This document shows, one piece after another, positions 53,305 through 61,595 of a DNA stretch of 64,000 nucleotides. The translations under genes were made by a program, and so were the position numbers. The DNA comes from Jejuia sp040720935 (lineage in GTDB: Bacteria; Bacteroidota; Bacteroidia; Flavobacteriales; Flavobacteriaceae), in NCBI RefSeq assembly GCF_040720935.1, contig NZ_JBFDAE010000007.1, forward strand, positions 62,001 to 126,000, in the 5' to 3' direction. Each line of letters opens with the position of its first letter. Position 1 is the stretch's first letter. The notes under the pieces were generated by a model. It searched no databases. It was not told the DNA's origin and saw only the letters and a program-made list of their open reading frames with translations.

Positions 53305-54197
53305 TAAGTATGAGCTTCAAAAGTGGCAGATTCGGTTTGTGCTTCTCTATCTATTTTCTTTACCAAACCTTGTAACACTTTCCCTGGGCCCACTTCAGTA
53401 AATAATGTAGCGCCATCTGCAATCATTTGTTGCACAGATTGTGTCCATCTTACAGGAGCTGTTAATTGAGATATTAGATTTGCTTTAATGGCAGATTCGT
53501 CGGTTACAGCACTTGCCGTTACGTTCTGATAAATAGCACAATTAGGTTTGGAAAAGGTGGTGTTTTCTATAGCAGCAGCCAATTCTTCGCGAGCAGGTTC
53601 CATTAAAGGCGAATGAAATGCACCTCCAACAGGTAATACTAAAGCTCTACGAGCACCTTCTGCCAATAAAGCTTCACAAGCCTTGTTAATGGCTTCAACT
53701 TCTCCAGAAATAACCAATTGTCCGGGGCAGTTGTAATTGGCAGCAACCACAACACCTTCTGTAGTGGCACATATTTTTTCAACAATATCGTCATCCAATC
53801 CTAAAACAGCAGCCATGGTGCTTGGTTGTAGTTCGCAAGCTTTTTGCATAGCCAAAGCACGTTGAGATACCAATTTTAGACCATCTTCAAAATTCAATGC
53901 GCCGTTTGCAACCAATGCTGAAAATTCTCCAAGGGAGTGTCCTGCCACCATATCTGGTTTAAAACTATCACCTATAGATTTTGCTAAAATAACAGAGTGC
54001 AAAAAAATGGCAGGTTGGGTAACTTTTGTTTCTTTTAAATCTTCCGCAGAACCTTCAAACATAATGTCGGTTATATTAAAACCGAGAATGTCGTTTGCTT
54101 GTTCAAATAAGTTTTGCGCCAATGGAGCGTTCTCATAAAGGTCTAAACCCATTCCAGAAAATTGTGCACCTTGACCAGGAAATATATATGCTTTCAT
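53304..54197 (-). CDS. fabD: Malonyl-CoA:ACP transacylase
   Basis: 297 residues from the ATG at 54197. The longer frame to 54305 is rejected because the family N terminus is MKAYIFPGQGAQFSGMG. The nucleophile is Ser88 in GHSLGEFSA. The conserved Arg and His are in QRALAMQ and GGAFHSPLM. It loads malonate on acyl carrier protein for fatty-acid synthesis. It overlaps lspA by one base. A CAAAAATA (minus strand TATTTTTG) -7-like box lies 24 bp upstream. Confidence 0.95.
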   Translation of the reverse strand: MKAYIFPGQGAQFSGMGLDLYENAPLAQNLFEQANDILGFNITDIMFEGSAEDLKETKVTQPAIFLHSVILAKSIGDSFKPDMVAGHSLGEFSALVANGALNFEDGLKLVSQRALAMQKACELQPSTMAAVLGLDDDIVEKICATTEGVVVAANYNCPGQLVISGEVEAINKACEALLAEGARRALVLPVGGAFHSPLMEPAREELAAAIENTTFSKPNCAIYQNVTASAVTDESAIKANLISQLTAPVRWTQSVQQMIADGATLFTEVGPGKVLQGLVKKIDREAQTESATFEAHT

Positions 54198-54220
54198 AAT
54201 TTGTTGGTTTTTTAGTGTGG

Positions 54221-54228
54221 CAAAAATA
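54221..54228 (-). promoter_or_regulatory. Putative -7 box of fabD
   Basis: TATTTTTG on the minus strand fits TAnnTTTG and is 24 bp before the fabD ATG. The -33 element is not obvious, so confidence is moderate. Confidence 0.4.
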
Positions 54229-54249
54229 GGAATTTTATAAGACTTTTTG

Positions 54250-54743
54250 CATAAGATGAAGTGCTCTGTTAATCTCAGCGAAATAATTGTTACACAGAGT
54301 TGCACAGAGCATCACGGAGTTGCACAGAGAAATCTTGATTGATTTTTAAATTGAGTGATAAAATGAAACAGTTTAAGTTAACAATAAGTCACGTAATTCT
54401 TTGCGCCTCCGCGCCTTTGCGAGAATATTTTTTCTCTCTGCGAGTCTATGTGAAAACCTCAGCGTATCTCTGCGTAATAACTATCACACAGAGTCGCACG
54501 GAGCATCTCAGAGTTGCACAGAGAAATCTTGATTAAAAATTAAAATTTAGATTTTGAATAATATAGAAAATAGGGTTAGCTCAAATTCTTCTGTGAAATA
54601 TTTTCAAATTGAGTATTAAAATGAAACAGCCTCGGTTAACAACAATTCACATCACTCTTTGCGCCTTCGCGCCTTTGCGAGAACATTATTTTTTTATCTC
54701 TGTGAGTCTTAGCGAAAAACTCAGTGTGTCTCTGTGTAACAAC
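54250..54743. repeat. Flavobacterial dispersed repeat, two tandem degenerate copies
   Basis: The 546-bp non-coding gap between fabD and the oxidoreductase gene is filled by two copies of a unit. Each contains ACACAGAGTTGCACAGAG-type sequence, AATCTTGATT, AAAATGAAACAG, TTTGCGCCTCCGCGCCTTTG, a GAGAA track and CTCTGTGAGTCT-like sequence. The CACAGAG parts are complementary to the CTCTGTG parts, so each unit can fold into an imperfect hairpin. No ORF is supported. Confidence 0.8.
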
Positions 54744-56300
54744 CTATAACCCAACAATAGCCGCCTCAGCACAACGTTCCCCATCCATAGCAGCCGAAAC
54801 AATACCTCCTGCATATCCACCACCTTCGCCACAAGGGAATAAACCTTCAATTTCTGGATGTTCAAGGTTCTCTTTTCTGGGAATATTTACAGGCGATGAG
54901 GTTCTAGACTCTACACCAACAATATTCGCTTCTTCAGTATAATAGCCTTTCATTTTTTGTCCGAAGGCTTCAAAACCTTTTCTTAAACGACCTCCAATAA
55001 GTTTAGGTAAAAGCGAATGTAAGGGCGATGATTTTAATCCTGGTTGGTAGGAGGTAGCATTTAAAGTATCAGACCATCTGCCTTCCACAAAGTCGGTCAA
55101 TCGTTGCGCAGGCGCGGTCTGACTGCGTCCACCAGCCGTAAATGCCAATTTTTCTAAATTCTTTTGATATTCCAAACCTTTTAAAACTCCAAACTGTTCG
55201 AATTTGTGAAGGTCTTTTTCTGCATTAATTTCGACTACAATACCAGAATTAGCATATAAATTATTCCGTTTTGAAGGTGACATACCATTAACCACCACTT
55301 CCCCATTTGCAGTAGCGGCAGGCACAATAAAGCCACCGGGGCACATGCAAAAAGAATAGACACCACGCTCGTTAACTTGTTGTACCACGCTGTAAGAAGC
55401 AGCAGGCAATAATGGATGACGTTCGCCGCTACAATGATATTGGATTGAATCAATGATATGTTGCGGATGCTCCACGCGAACACCCATAGCAAACGATTTT
55501 GCTTTAAGCGCAATCTTCTTTTTATGCAATAAATAAAATATATCTCTTGCGGAATGGCCTGTTGCCAAAATAACGCGATTTGCTTCTAGTACTTCGCCGT
55601 TTTGTAATTGAATGGCTTTTATTTTATTGTTTTTGATCACAAAATCGGTAACACGGGTTTTAAAATGAATGTCGCCACCATATTTTAAAATGGTTTCCCT
55701 GATATTCTGAACCACTTTTGGAAGTTTATTGGTGCCAATATGCGGATGCGCATCTACTAGAATTTGATCGGTTGCCCCATGAAATACGAGGTTTTCAAAA
55801 ATCCGACGAACATCGCCACGTTTTAAACTTCGGGTGTAAAGTTTGCCATCGCTATAGGTACCTGCACCACCTTCGCCAAAACAATAATTAGAATCCTCAT
55901 TTACAAAATGGTCTTGATTGATGGCTTTTAAATCTCTCCGGCGGTCTTTTACATTTTTACCACGTTCTAAAACAATGGGTTTAAAACCGAGTTCTATACA
56001 ACGTAAAGCGGCATACATACCAGCGGGACCAAAACCAATAATATGAATGGGTTTTGCTTTTGAAACATCTTTATAATCAAATACATATTCAGATTTTTTG
56101 GGTAAAGCTTCTCGAATATATACTGCAACTTTATAATTGAAAATTATTTTTGGTTTTCTAGCATCAATAGATTTCCGGAGTACTTTTACGCCCTTAATAT
56201 CTTCTTTGTCAATATCTAATTTAATTGCAGATTTTAAAACTAGAATATTGCTGATTTCTTCTTCCTTAAGTGTAATACGAAGTTGTATTTCTTTTACCAT
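54744..56300 (-). CDS. FAD-dependent dehydrogenase (COG2509-like)
   Basis: 518 residues. An N-terminal ~90-residue domain (KEIQLRITLKEEEISNILVL) precedes the FAD-binding Rossmann motif IIGFGPAGMYAALRCIE. Other segments: VLERGKNVKDR, CFGEGGAGTYSDGKLYTR, RVILATGHSARD, and a C-terminal FAD site (GLFPCGEGGGYAGGIVSAAM). The GxGxxG spacing and length match uncharacterized NAD(P)/FAD oxidoreductases near the HI0933-like group. The physiological substrate is unknown. Confidence 0.85.
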   Translation of the reverse strand: MVKEIQLRITLKEEEISNILVLKSAIKLDIDKEDIKGVKVLRKSIDARKPKIIFNYKVAVYIREALPKKSEYVFDYKDVSKAKPIHIIGFGPAGMYAALRCIELGFKPIVLERGKNVKDRRRDLKAINQDHFVNEDSNYCFGEGGAGTYSDGKLYTRSLKRGDVRRIFENLVFHGATDQILVDAHPHIGTNKLPKVVQNIRETILKYGGDIHFKTRVTDFVIKNNKIKAIQLQNGEVLEANRVILATGHSARDIFYLLHKKKIALKAKSFAMGVRVEHPQHIIDSIQYHCSGERHPLLPAASYSVVQQVNERGVYSFCMCPGGFIVPAATANGEVVVNGMSPSKRNNLYANSGIVVEINAEKDLHKFEQFGVLKGLEYQKNLEKLAFTAGGRSQTAPAQRLTDFVEGRWSDTLNATSYQPGLKSSPLHSLLPKLIGGRLRKGFEAFGQKMKGYYTEEANIVGVESRTSSPVNIPRKENLEHPEIEGLFPCGEGGGYAGGIVSAAMDGERCAEAAIVGL

Positions 56301-56484
56301 GTGGCGAAATTAATGAAAATTGTGGTAGTTTGTAGGGAGGTTTTAGGTAGTTCGTTTAACGTGTCTTTATTATGATTAGTTCCGCGGTTAAGTACAAAAG
56401 TTAGCAAATAAAGGCTGAATAGAAAAGTCCACGCGGGCTTTCGTAAGTAAGCTAGAGCCTATTAATTAATTTATACGCAAGTTG

Positions 56485-56637
56485 TTATTGTTCTAATTTT
56501 GTGAACATGTCAATATTTAATTCGATATAATCGGCTACTTTCTTAAATAGTTTTTTCCTAAATTCTGTATTATTTTAGGCTTCCCCAAAAACGACTCCAA
56601 TAATTCCAACTATTATAATTCCTAATATTAATTTCAC
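56485..56637 (-). pseudogene. Small YtxH-like gene interrupted by an in-frame stop
   Basis: On the minus strand, GTG at 56637 starts a frame of 51 codons. A hydrophobic glycine-rich helix (VKLILGIIIVGIIGVVFGEA) is followed by TAA at 56575-56577, then by NNTEFRKKLFKKVADYIEL and eleven further residues to a TAA at 56485. The two parts together match the YtxH pattern (ILGxxxGxxxGxxF...ETRKKL). A normal start may also be lost, as ATG occurs 12 bp upstream in another frame. It lies in the 351-bp spacer after the acyl-CoA synthetase gene. Confidence 0.55.
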
Positions 56638-56651
56638 ACGTAATTTTTCAT

Positions 56652-58469
56652 CTAGAATATATAAGTTCCTTTGTTAATTTCACCTAGAAGTTTTTTATCC
56701 ATTTGGACGTAAAAATTGTTTTTTGGCAGCATTACATATATTTGGTCATCACAATTGAAGCCTTCTTTTTTTAATTCGAACTTTTTTATTTTGTGGGTAT
56801 GTGTAAAATCAATGTTATCCTTTAACCTTATAAAAATGGGGATTGCATATTTGGGGAGTTCTTTATATAAATGTTCTGCAACGGCATCTATATCAAAATG
56901 CGCTTCGGGATGCCTAACTATGGTGACCATACCCGCTCTTCCGTCATTATTAGGGATTTGCACGCCATAAGCAGCGCAGATTTCAACACATTTTAGATGG
57001 TCCACAACACCTTCAACTTCGGCGGTTGCCACATTTTCTCCTTTCCATCTAAAGGTATCGCCAATCCTATCGATAAACCTTGCATGTCTAAAGCCAATAT
57101 CCTGTAACAGATCACCACTATTGAACCAACTGTCTCCAGATTTAAATACATTTCGAAGTATTTTATCCTCGTTTTTTTTAGCATTTACATAGCCATCAAA
57201 TACAGATTTGTCACTTATTTCAGAAATTAATAAACCGGTCTCCCCTTTGCCCACAGGAATTAGGAAACCATTGGAATCTTTAACCGGCGCGTCGTTTTCC
57301 ACATCATATTTTACAATCTTAAAATTTTGGGGAGACCATCCTATGGTACAATCAAAATTAAAGGTATTTGTAAATCCAACATTTCCATCGGCAGCACCAT
57401 AAAATTCAAAAATATTTTTGATGTTAAAGCGCTCTTTAAATTCATGCCAGATATCTGGTCTTAATCCATTGCCCATTATTTTTTTAATCCTATGGTTTTT
57501 GTCTAAGCGTGAATCTGGGGCATTCAATAAATAACGACATAATTCCCCAATATAAATGAATGCCGAAACCTGATACTTTTTAACATCTTCCCAGAAATGG
57601 CTAACGGAAAATTTTCTTCTCATCACCATGGTGCAAGGTGCTGCAAGTGCTGTTGGCCAACCAACAATTAGTGCGTTTGTATGGTAGAAAGGAAGCGGGA
57701 CATACATCACATCCTTGACATTAAGATTCATATTCACCTTGCCGAACCAGTAATAAGTCGCTAACCATTTTCTGTGGGTTTGTCGCGATGCTTTGGGCAA
57801 ACCTGTTGTTCCTGAAGTAAAAACGTAGGCATACGTTTGATTGGCTTTTATTTGTTGGGTTTCAATCGGGTTTTCTGTAGTTATGTTTTCTAGTTCTTTT
57901 TTTAGAGCGGAATAGTGCTTTGGGCAATCAATTATTTGTTGGTCACTAATCCAGTAGTACTTATGTTTTGTAGCATCAGAAAGCGAATTTTTAACCTCTT
58001 CAAAAACAGGAAACAATTCCTCGCCTATAAAAAAGTACGGGGATTTGGCAAGTTCCATGGAATGGATTAAGACCTTTCCTTTCTGGTTAGGATTGATCAA
58101 CGAAATGATAGCACCTATTTTTGCACAGGCAGAAATTAAAAACAAAAGTTCCGGTCTGTTTTCTAAAAAGGCGATGACCGTTTCGCCATTTTTAACGCCT
58201 TCTCGAAGTAGATAATTAGCATACGTATTAACGATGCGATTAAATGCATCATAGGTGTAGCTTTCATCTTGATATTTTAGGGCAACAATGCTTCCGTGCT
58301 GGCGGGCATTCTGCTCTATAATCTTTCCAATGGATTGGTAATTATCTGGTGCAATAGCTTTAGCCAACTTGATATACTTTAAAATCCTTGGAAACTGAGG
58401 TAGAAGCTTCAGCACTTTTCCAGCGAAATTAGCTAGATTCAAATTGTTATGTTGAAGGCTATCTGACAT
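56652..58469 (-). CDS. Long-chain acyl-CoA synthetase (FATP-like AMP-binding enzyme)
   Basis: 605 residues of the adenylate-forming superfamily. The P-loop is YVFTSGTTGLPKASRQTH. FEFYGAADGNVGFTN and the FNSGDLLQDIGFRHARFIDR segment with TFRWKGENVATAEVE (A8 hinge) match long-chain fatty-acid transport/very-long-chain acyl-CoA synthetases. The N terminus (LANFAGKVLKLLPQFPRIL) is amphipathic and probably membrane-associated. It activates fatty acids as CoA thioesters. It follows the spacer holding the broken YtxH gene on its 3' side. Confidence 0.85.
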   Translation of the reverse strand: MSDSLQHNNLNLANFAGKVLKLLPQFPRILKYIKLAKAIAPDNYQSIGKIIEQNARQHGSIVALKYQDESYTYDAFNRIVNTYANYLLREGVKNGETVIAFLENRPELLFLISACAKIGAIISLINPNQKGKVLIHSMELAKSPYFFIGEELFPVFEEVKNSLSDATKHKYYWISDQQIIDCPKHYSALKKELENITTENPIETQQIKANQTYAYVFTSGTTGLPKASRQTHRKWLATYYWFGKVNMNLNVKDVMYVPLPFYHTNALIVGWPTALAAPCTMVMRRKFSVSHFWEDVKKYQVSAFIYIGELCRYLLNAPDSRLDKNHRIKKIMGNGLRPDIWHEFKERFNIKNIFEFYGAADGNVGFTNTFNFDCTIGWSPQNFKIVKYDVENDAPVKDSNGFLIPVGKGETGLLISEISDKSVFDGYVNAKKNEDKILRNVFKSGDSWFNSGDLLQDIGFRHARFIDRIGDTFRWKGENVATAEVEGVVDHLKCVEICAAYGVQIPNNDGRAGMVTIVRHPEAHFDIDAVAEHLYKELPKYAIPIFIRLKDNIDFTHTHKIKKFELKKEGFNCDDQIYVMLPKNNFYVQMDKKLLGEINKGTYIF

Positions 58470-58622
58470 TTGTTTTGGTCTTTGATTGTAATGAAACGAA
58501 TGTCAACAATTTTTCTTATAAAGCCAAGTTTTTAACCTAATGAAAAAAAATATTCTGTTCTCATAACATGGTTTTGTATTATAGACGCTATCAATTCAAC
58601 TTAACTGTTGATGTTTTTTTTG

Positions 58623-58647
58623 TCCCGATTCCAGATAGCCATCGGGA
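58623..58647. repeat. Short interspersed hairpin
   Basis: TCCCGAT and ATCGGGA flank an 11-base loop, a TCCCGAT...ATCGGGA motif common in flavobacterial spacers. On the minus strand it is followed by A rather than T, so it is not a terminator for the DHFR gene. Confidence 0.5.
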
Positions 58648-58678
58648 TTAACACATCGCGGGCTTGCCTTGAGTGAGT

Positions 58679-59605
58679 TTATTTCCGCTCATAAGTTAAA
58701 AACGAAAACTCATGATCGTGCTCCGCATCTTTTTTATGAAACACATTATTTGTTTCTTTCCAAATAGATGGGTCTATTTTAGGAAAAAAAGCATCGGCTT
58801 CAAAATCTTCATGCACACGTGTTAATTCTATTTTGTCGGCAACATCTAAAGCTTGCTTATAAATTTGACCACCACCAATAATAAACGGTTGTTTGTCATT
58901 TTTCGAAGCATCAATAGCATCTTCTAGAGAATGCACTACAATAACTCCTGAAGGCGCTTTGTAGTCTTTTTGTCTGGTTATAACAACATGTGTTCTGTTA
59001 GGAAGTGGTTTAGGGAAGCTCTCAAATGTTTTTCGGCCCATGATAATATGATGTCCACTGGTTAATGCCTTAAAACGTTTCAAGTCATCGCCCAAATGCC
59101 AAATCAATTTGTTGCCTCTTCCAATAGCATCATTTTCGGCAGCAGCTACAATAATGGTAAGTTCCGAAGTTTTAGGATTTAAATTTACCACTTTGGTTGA
59201 AGATTCTTTAAAAAGTTCGCTTTTAGCTTTTATAACTTCCTCTTTTTTAAACCCTTCTTTTAGTTTATCTATACGCATTTGTTGTTGAGAAACCAATTTT
59301 TCAAGCTGTGCCTTTTCCCATGCTTTCCCCATAAATCTATGTGTAACAAACACATTAAAAAGATGGTATAGAAATAGAAAAAGCCAAATAAAAATGGCGA
59401 AAACAAACCAATCTATTCCAGCAATTTTAAAATCTTTCCCAATTCCAAGCACAGTATTGGCGGCAATAAGCAGCACACATCCTATTAAAAATAAAACAAA
59501 ATGAACATACAAACGCTTTTTTTGTCTGATGCGTCTTTGGGCATTCTCAATGAGTTCTAATTGATCTTTATCTATCTGTGGTGTTTGTTTTTTCTTTCCG
59601 AACAT
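58679..59605 (-). CDS. folA: Dihydrofolate reductase fused to an N-terminal 2TM domain
   Basis: 308 residues, nearly twice a normal DHFR. Residues 1-115 form a 2TM-type domain with two membrane helices (HFVLFLIGCVLLIAANTVLG, WFVFAIFIWLFLFLYHLF). A helical linker follows (about 115-148). Residues 149-308 are DHFR: LTIIVAAAENDAIGRGNKLI, WHLGDDLKRFKALTSGH, IMGRKTFESFP, VVITRQ, FIIGGGQIYKQAL and a C-terminal SFLTYERK. It reduces dihydrofolate with NADPH for thymidylate synthesis (thyA is 850 bp away). The fusion would place the enzyme at the inner membrane. Confidence 0.9.
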   Translation of the reverse strand: MFGKKKQTPQIDKDQLELIENAQRRIRQKKRLYVHFVLFLIGCVLLIAANTVLGIGKDFKIAGIDWFVFAIFIWLFLFLYHLFNVFVTHRFMGKAWEKAQLEKLVSQQQMRIDKLKEGFKKEEVIKAKSELFKESSTKVVNLNPKTSELTIIVAAAENDAIGRGNKLIWHLGDDLKRFKALTSGHHIIMGRKTFESFPKPLPNRTHVVITRQKDYKAPSGVIVVHSLEDAIDASKNDKQPFIIGGGQIYKQALDVADKIELTRVHEDFEADAFFPKIDPSIWKETNNVFHKKDAEHDHEFSFLTYERK

Positions 59606-59859
59606 CTTAAATTTTAAAAAAGTAAAGTTAAAGTTTTTTTGTTGAAATAATCTTCAATTTCTTAAGATTGAAATACGAAAACGTTTAAGTTTGGAAAACC
59701 CTGAAAATCAGACAAAAAAAGGTAAATCCGTCATTGCTAATACTTCAATTTTACTCTTAATTTTTTGACATACTTCAAATTAAAAGGAGAACATCTTAAC
59801 AAATTGATAATTCTTTATACTTAAGTGGTTAAATTTGTGTCCTTTAGGATTTTTGTTTA

Positions 59860-59867
59860 TAAATTTG
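59860..59867 (+). promoter_or_regulatory. Promoter -7 box of the CBM48 gene
   Basis: TAAATTTG matches TAnnTTTG, 31 bp before the ATG. A TTTG at 59834-59837 could be the -33 element, although the 22-bp spacer is slightly long. Confidence 0.5.
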
Positions 59868-59898
59868 CGCCTTAAAACAACACATATTATTATTTATT

Positions 59899-60195
59899 AT
59901 GGCTATTAAAAAACAGTATTTAAAGAGTAAACCTATATGTAAAGTAACTTTTTCTATTGAAGCGGAAGACGCTAAGAAAGTTGCTCTAGTAGGAAGTTTT
60001 AATGATTGGAATGCAAAAAAAGCGCCACTTAAAAAATTAAAGAACGGTACATTTAAAGGTACTATCGATTTAGAAAAAGATAACTCTTATGAGTTTAAAT
60101 ATGTTATAGACGGTACTTATGTAAACGATCCAGAAGCAGATGCTTATGCTTGGAATGATTTTGCTGGAACAGAAAACGGTGTAGTTACTGTTTAG
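59899..60195 (+). CDS. Stand-alone CBM48/AMPK glycogen-binding domain protein
   Basis: 98 residues consisting of one early-set/CBM48 domain: VTFSIEAEDAKKVALVGSFN, DWNAKKAPLKKLKNGTFKGT, YEFKYVIDGTYVNDPEADAY. Such domains bind glycogen or act as regulators in AMPK beta and branching enzymes. Here it has no catalytic partner in the same gene and no signal peptide. It has its own promoter and terminators, so it is a monocistronic cytoplasmic protein, possibly abundant. Confidence 0.85.
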   Translation: MAIKKQYLKSKPICKVTFSIEAEDAKKVALVGSFNDWNAKKAPLKKLKNGTFKGTIDLEKDNSYEFKYVIDGTYVNDPEADAYAWNDFAGTENGVVTV

Positions 60196-60221
60196 TTAAA
60201 ACACATTAAAAATTTATTGAA

Positions 60222-60249
60222 AGCACTTTCTTTTAGAAGGTGCTTTTTT
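60222..60249 (+). terminator. Terminator of the CBM48 gene
   Basis: Stem AGCACTTTC/GAAGGTGCT (one G-U), five-base loop, then TTTTTT. Confidence 0.85.
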
Positions 60250-60282
60250 ATTGCTGTAAATTTAAGTTTTGTAATTTGGAAG

Positions 60283-60306
60283 CCTGCCTGCTGGCAGGTC
60301 TTTTTT
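60283..60306 (+). terminator. Second hairpin terminator or REP-like element
   Basis: CCTGCC TGCT GGCAGG followed by TCTTTTTT. It resembles a GC-rich flavobacterial interspersed repeat that can double as a terminator. Confidence 0.6.
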
Positions 60307-60456
60307 AAGCATCATAGCGAGGACGAAGGACGTGGCTATCTGTTAAATATTAGTTCAAAATAAGACTTTTTTCTTATCTTAAAAAAGTATGCCGCTACAA
60401 TCTCTAACGCATCATCCTCCAAGGTTATTTTTTTAATCTGCTAAATTTCAGCTATT

Positions 60457-61311
60457 TTAAATAGCAACAGCTCCCTTAATATGTGGATGCGGATTATAAT
60501 CTACCAGAGTGAAATCCTCAAAATCGAAATCAAAAATATCTTTAATTTCAGGGTTTAAAAGCATTTTTGGTAAAGGTCTAATAGCTCTAGACAATTGCAA
60601 TTCCAACTGTTCAAGATGATTGCTATAAATATGAGCATCACCAAACGTATGAATAAATTCCCCAGCTTCATAACCACAAACTTGTGCCATCATCATCGTG
60701 AACAACGCATAAGATGCAATATTAAAAGGAACTCCTAAAAAGACGTCTGCACTTCTTTGGTACAATTGTAAAGATAATTTAGATTTTGCATTTGCTCCCT
60801 CTTCCGGGGCTGGAGGGCTTACATAAAATTGAAAAAAGGCATGGCAAGGCGGTAACGCCGCTTTTCCATTGGCCACATTTTCGCTAAAACTTTTTGAAGT
60901 ATCCGGCAAGACAGAAGGGTTCCACGCCGAAACCAACATTCTTCTACTATTAGGATTATGCTTTAAGGTATGAATCACCTCTTTAATCTGGTCAATTTCA
61001 TCACTATTCCAGTTGCGCCATTGGTGTCCGTAAACAGGGCCTAAATCTCCATTTTCATCTGCCCACTCGTTCCAAATGCGTACACCGTTTTCAGTTAAAT
61101 ATTTGGTATTTGTATCGCCTTTTAAAAACCACAATAATTCATAAACGATAGATTTTAAGTGTAGTTTTTTTGTTGTCACCATTGGGAAACCTTCACTTAA
61201 ATCAAATCGCATTTGGTAGCCAAAAACACTTTTCGTGCCTGTACCGGTACGGTCTCCTTTTTCGTGGCCGTTTTCTAAAACGTGTTTTACTAGGTCGTGA
61301 TATTGTTTCAT
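60457..61311 (-). CDS. thyA: Thymidylate synthase
   Basis: 284 residues. It methylates dUMP to dTMP with methylene-tetrahydrofolate. The nucleophile Cys156 is in ALPPCHAFFQFYV; RTGTGT, YGHQWR, LYQRSADVFLGVPFN and HTFGDAHIYSNH are conserved. Two insertions are seen relative to the classic enzyme: about ten residues before the Cys (SFSENVANGK, typical of relatives) and PAPEEGANAKSK between the two strands after it. The second is encoded by a short GC-rich inverted repeat. It supplies dihydrofolate to the DHFR gene nearby, which is separate in transcription. Confidence 0.95.
   Translation of the reverse strand: MKQYHDLVKHVLENGHEKGDRTGTGTKSVFGYQMRFDLSEGFPMVTTKKLHLKSIVYELLWFLKGDTNTKYLTENGVRIWNEWADENGDLGPVYGHQWRNWNSDEIDQIKEVIHTLKHNPNSRRMLVSAWNPSVLPDTSKSFSENVANGKAALPPCHAFFQFYVSPPAPEEGANAKSKLSLQLYQRSADVFLGVPFNIASYALFTMMMAQVCGYEAGEFIHTFGDAHIYSNHLEQLELQLSRAIRPLPKMLLNPEIKDIFDFDFEDFTLVDYNPHPHIKGAVAI
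60794..60819. repeat. GC-rich repeat inside thyA coding sequence
   Basis: GCTCCCTCTTCCGGGGCTGG, with CCCTC/GAGGG arms, contrasts with the surrounding AT-rich gene and encodes the extra APEEGA segment. It resembles the CCCTCCGGGG-type short repeats common in Bacteroidota spacers (from memory). Confidence 0.5.
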
Positions 61312-61572
61312 AACATATTCCTGCGAAGGCAGTAATCTCTTTTTAATTAAACTTTATTCTAAAAAAATGGATAAGAATATTGCAGATACGAATTTAAAGA
61401 AAAACAAAATATTATTTTGAATGGTTGATGATAGATATTAAAAGTTATTAACTGCTTTACTATATTTTAGCGTTGTGTTTTAAAAATATCGAATGATTAA
61501 ATCAGTATGGTTTCAAAAAAGATTTTGTTGCGTAGGGTTTTAAAAGAAAGAGTTCGTTTTTTTTAATATGAG

Positions 61573-61592
61573 ATTCCTGCCTTCGCAGGAAT
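61573..61592. repeat. Interspersed hairpin ATTCCTGC/GCAGGAAT
   Basis: A perfect 8-bp stem and CTTC loop just after the nucleoside transporter gene. A second, partly decayed copy (TTCCTGCGAAGGCAG) lies at about 61319 upstream of thyA, in the other orientation of the loop. Confidence 0.6.
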
Positions 61593-61595
61593 GTG

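Noticed and set aside
54198..54305. Extended N terminus of fabD
   Set aside because: The extra 36 residues are non-homologous and the family N terminus begins at MKAYIFPGQG.
54339..54536. Short ORF in the dispersed repeat
   Set aside because: It lies entirely in hairpin-forming repeat sequence and has no protein-like composition.
54250..54743. CRISPR array
   Set aside because: The repeat units are long, degenerate and only two in number, without uniform spacers.
55235..55513. Cys-rich ORF on the same strand, other frame, inside the FAD oxidoreductase gene
   Set aside because: Shadow frame inside a conserved gene.
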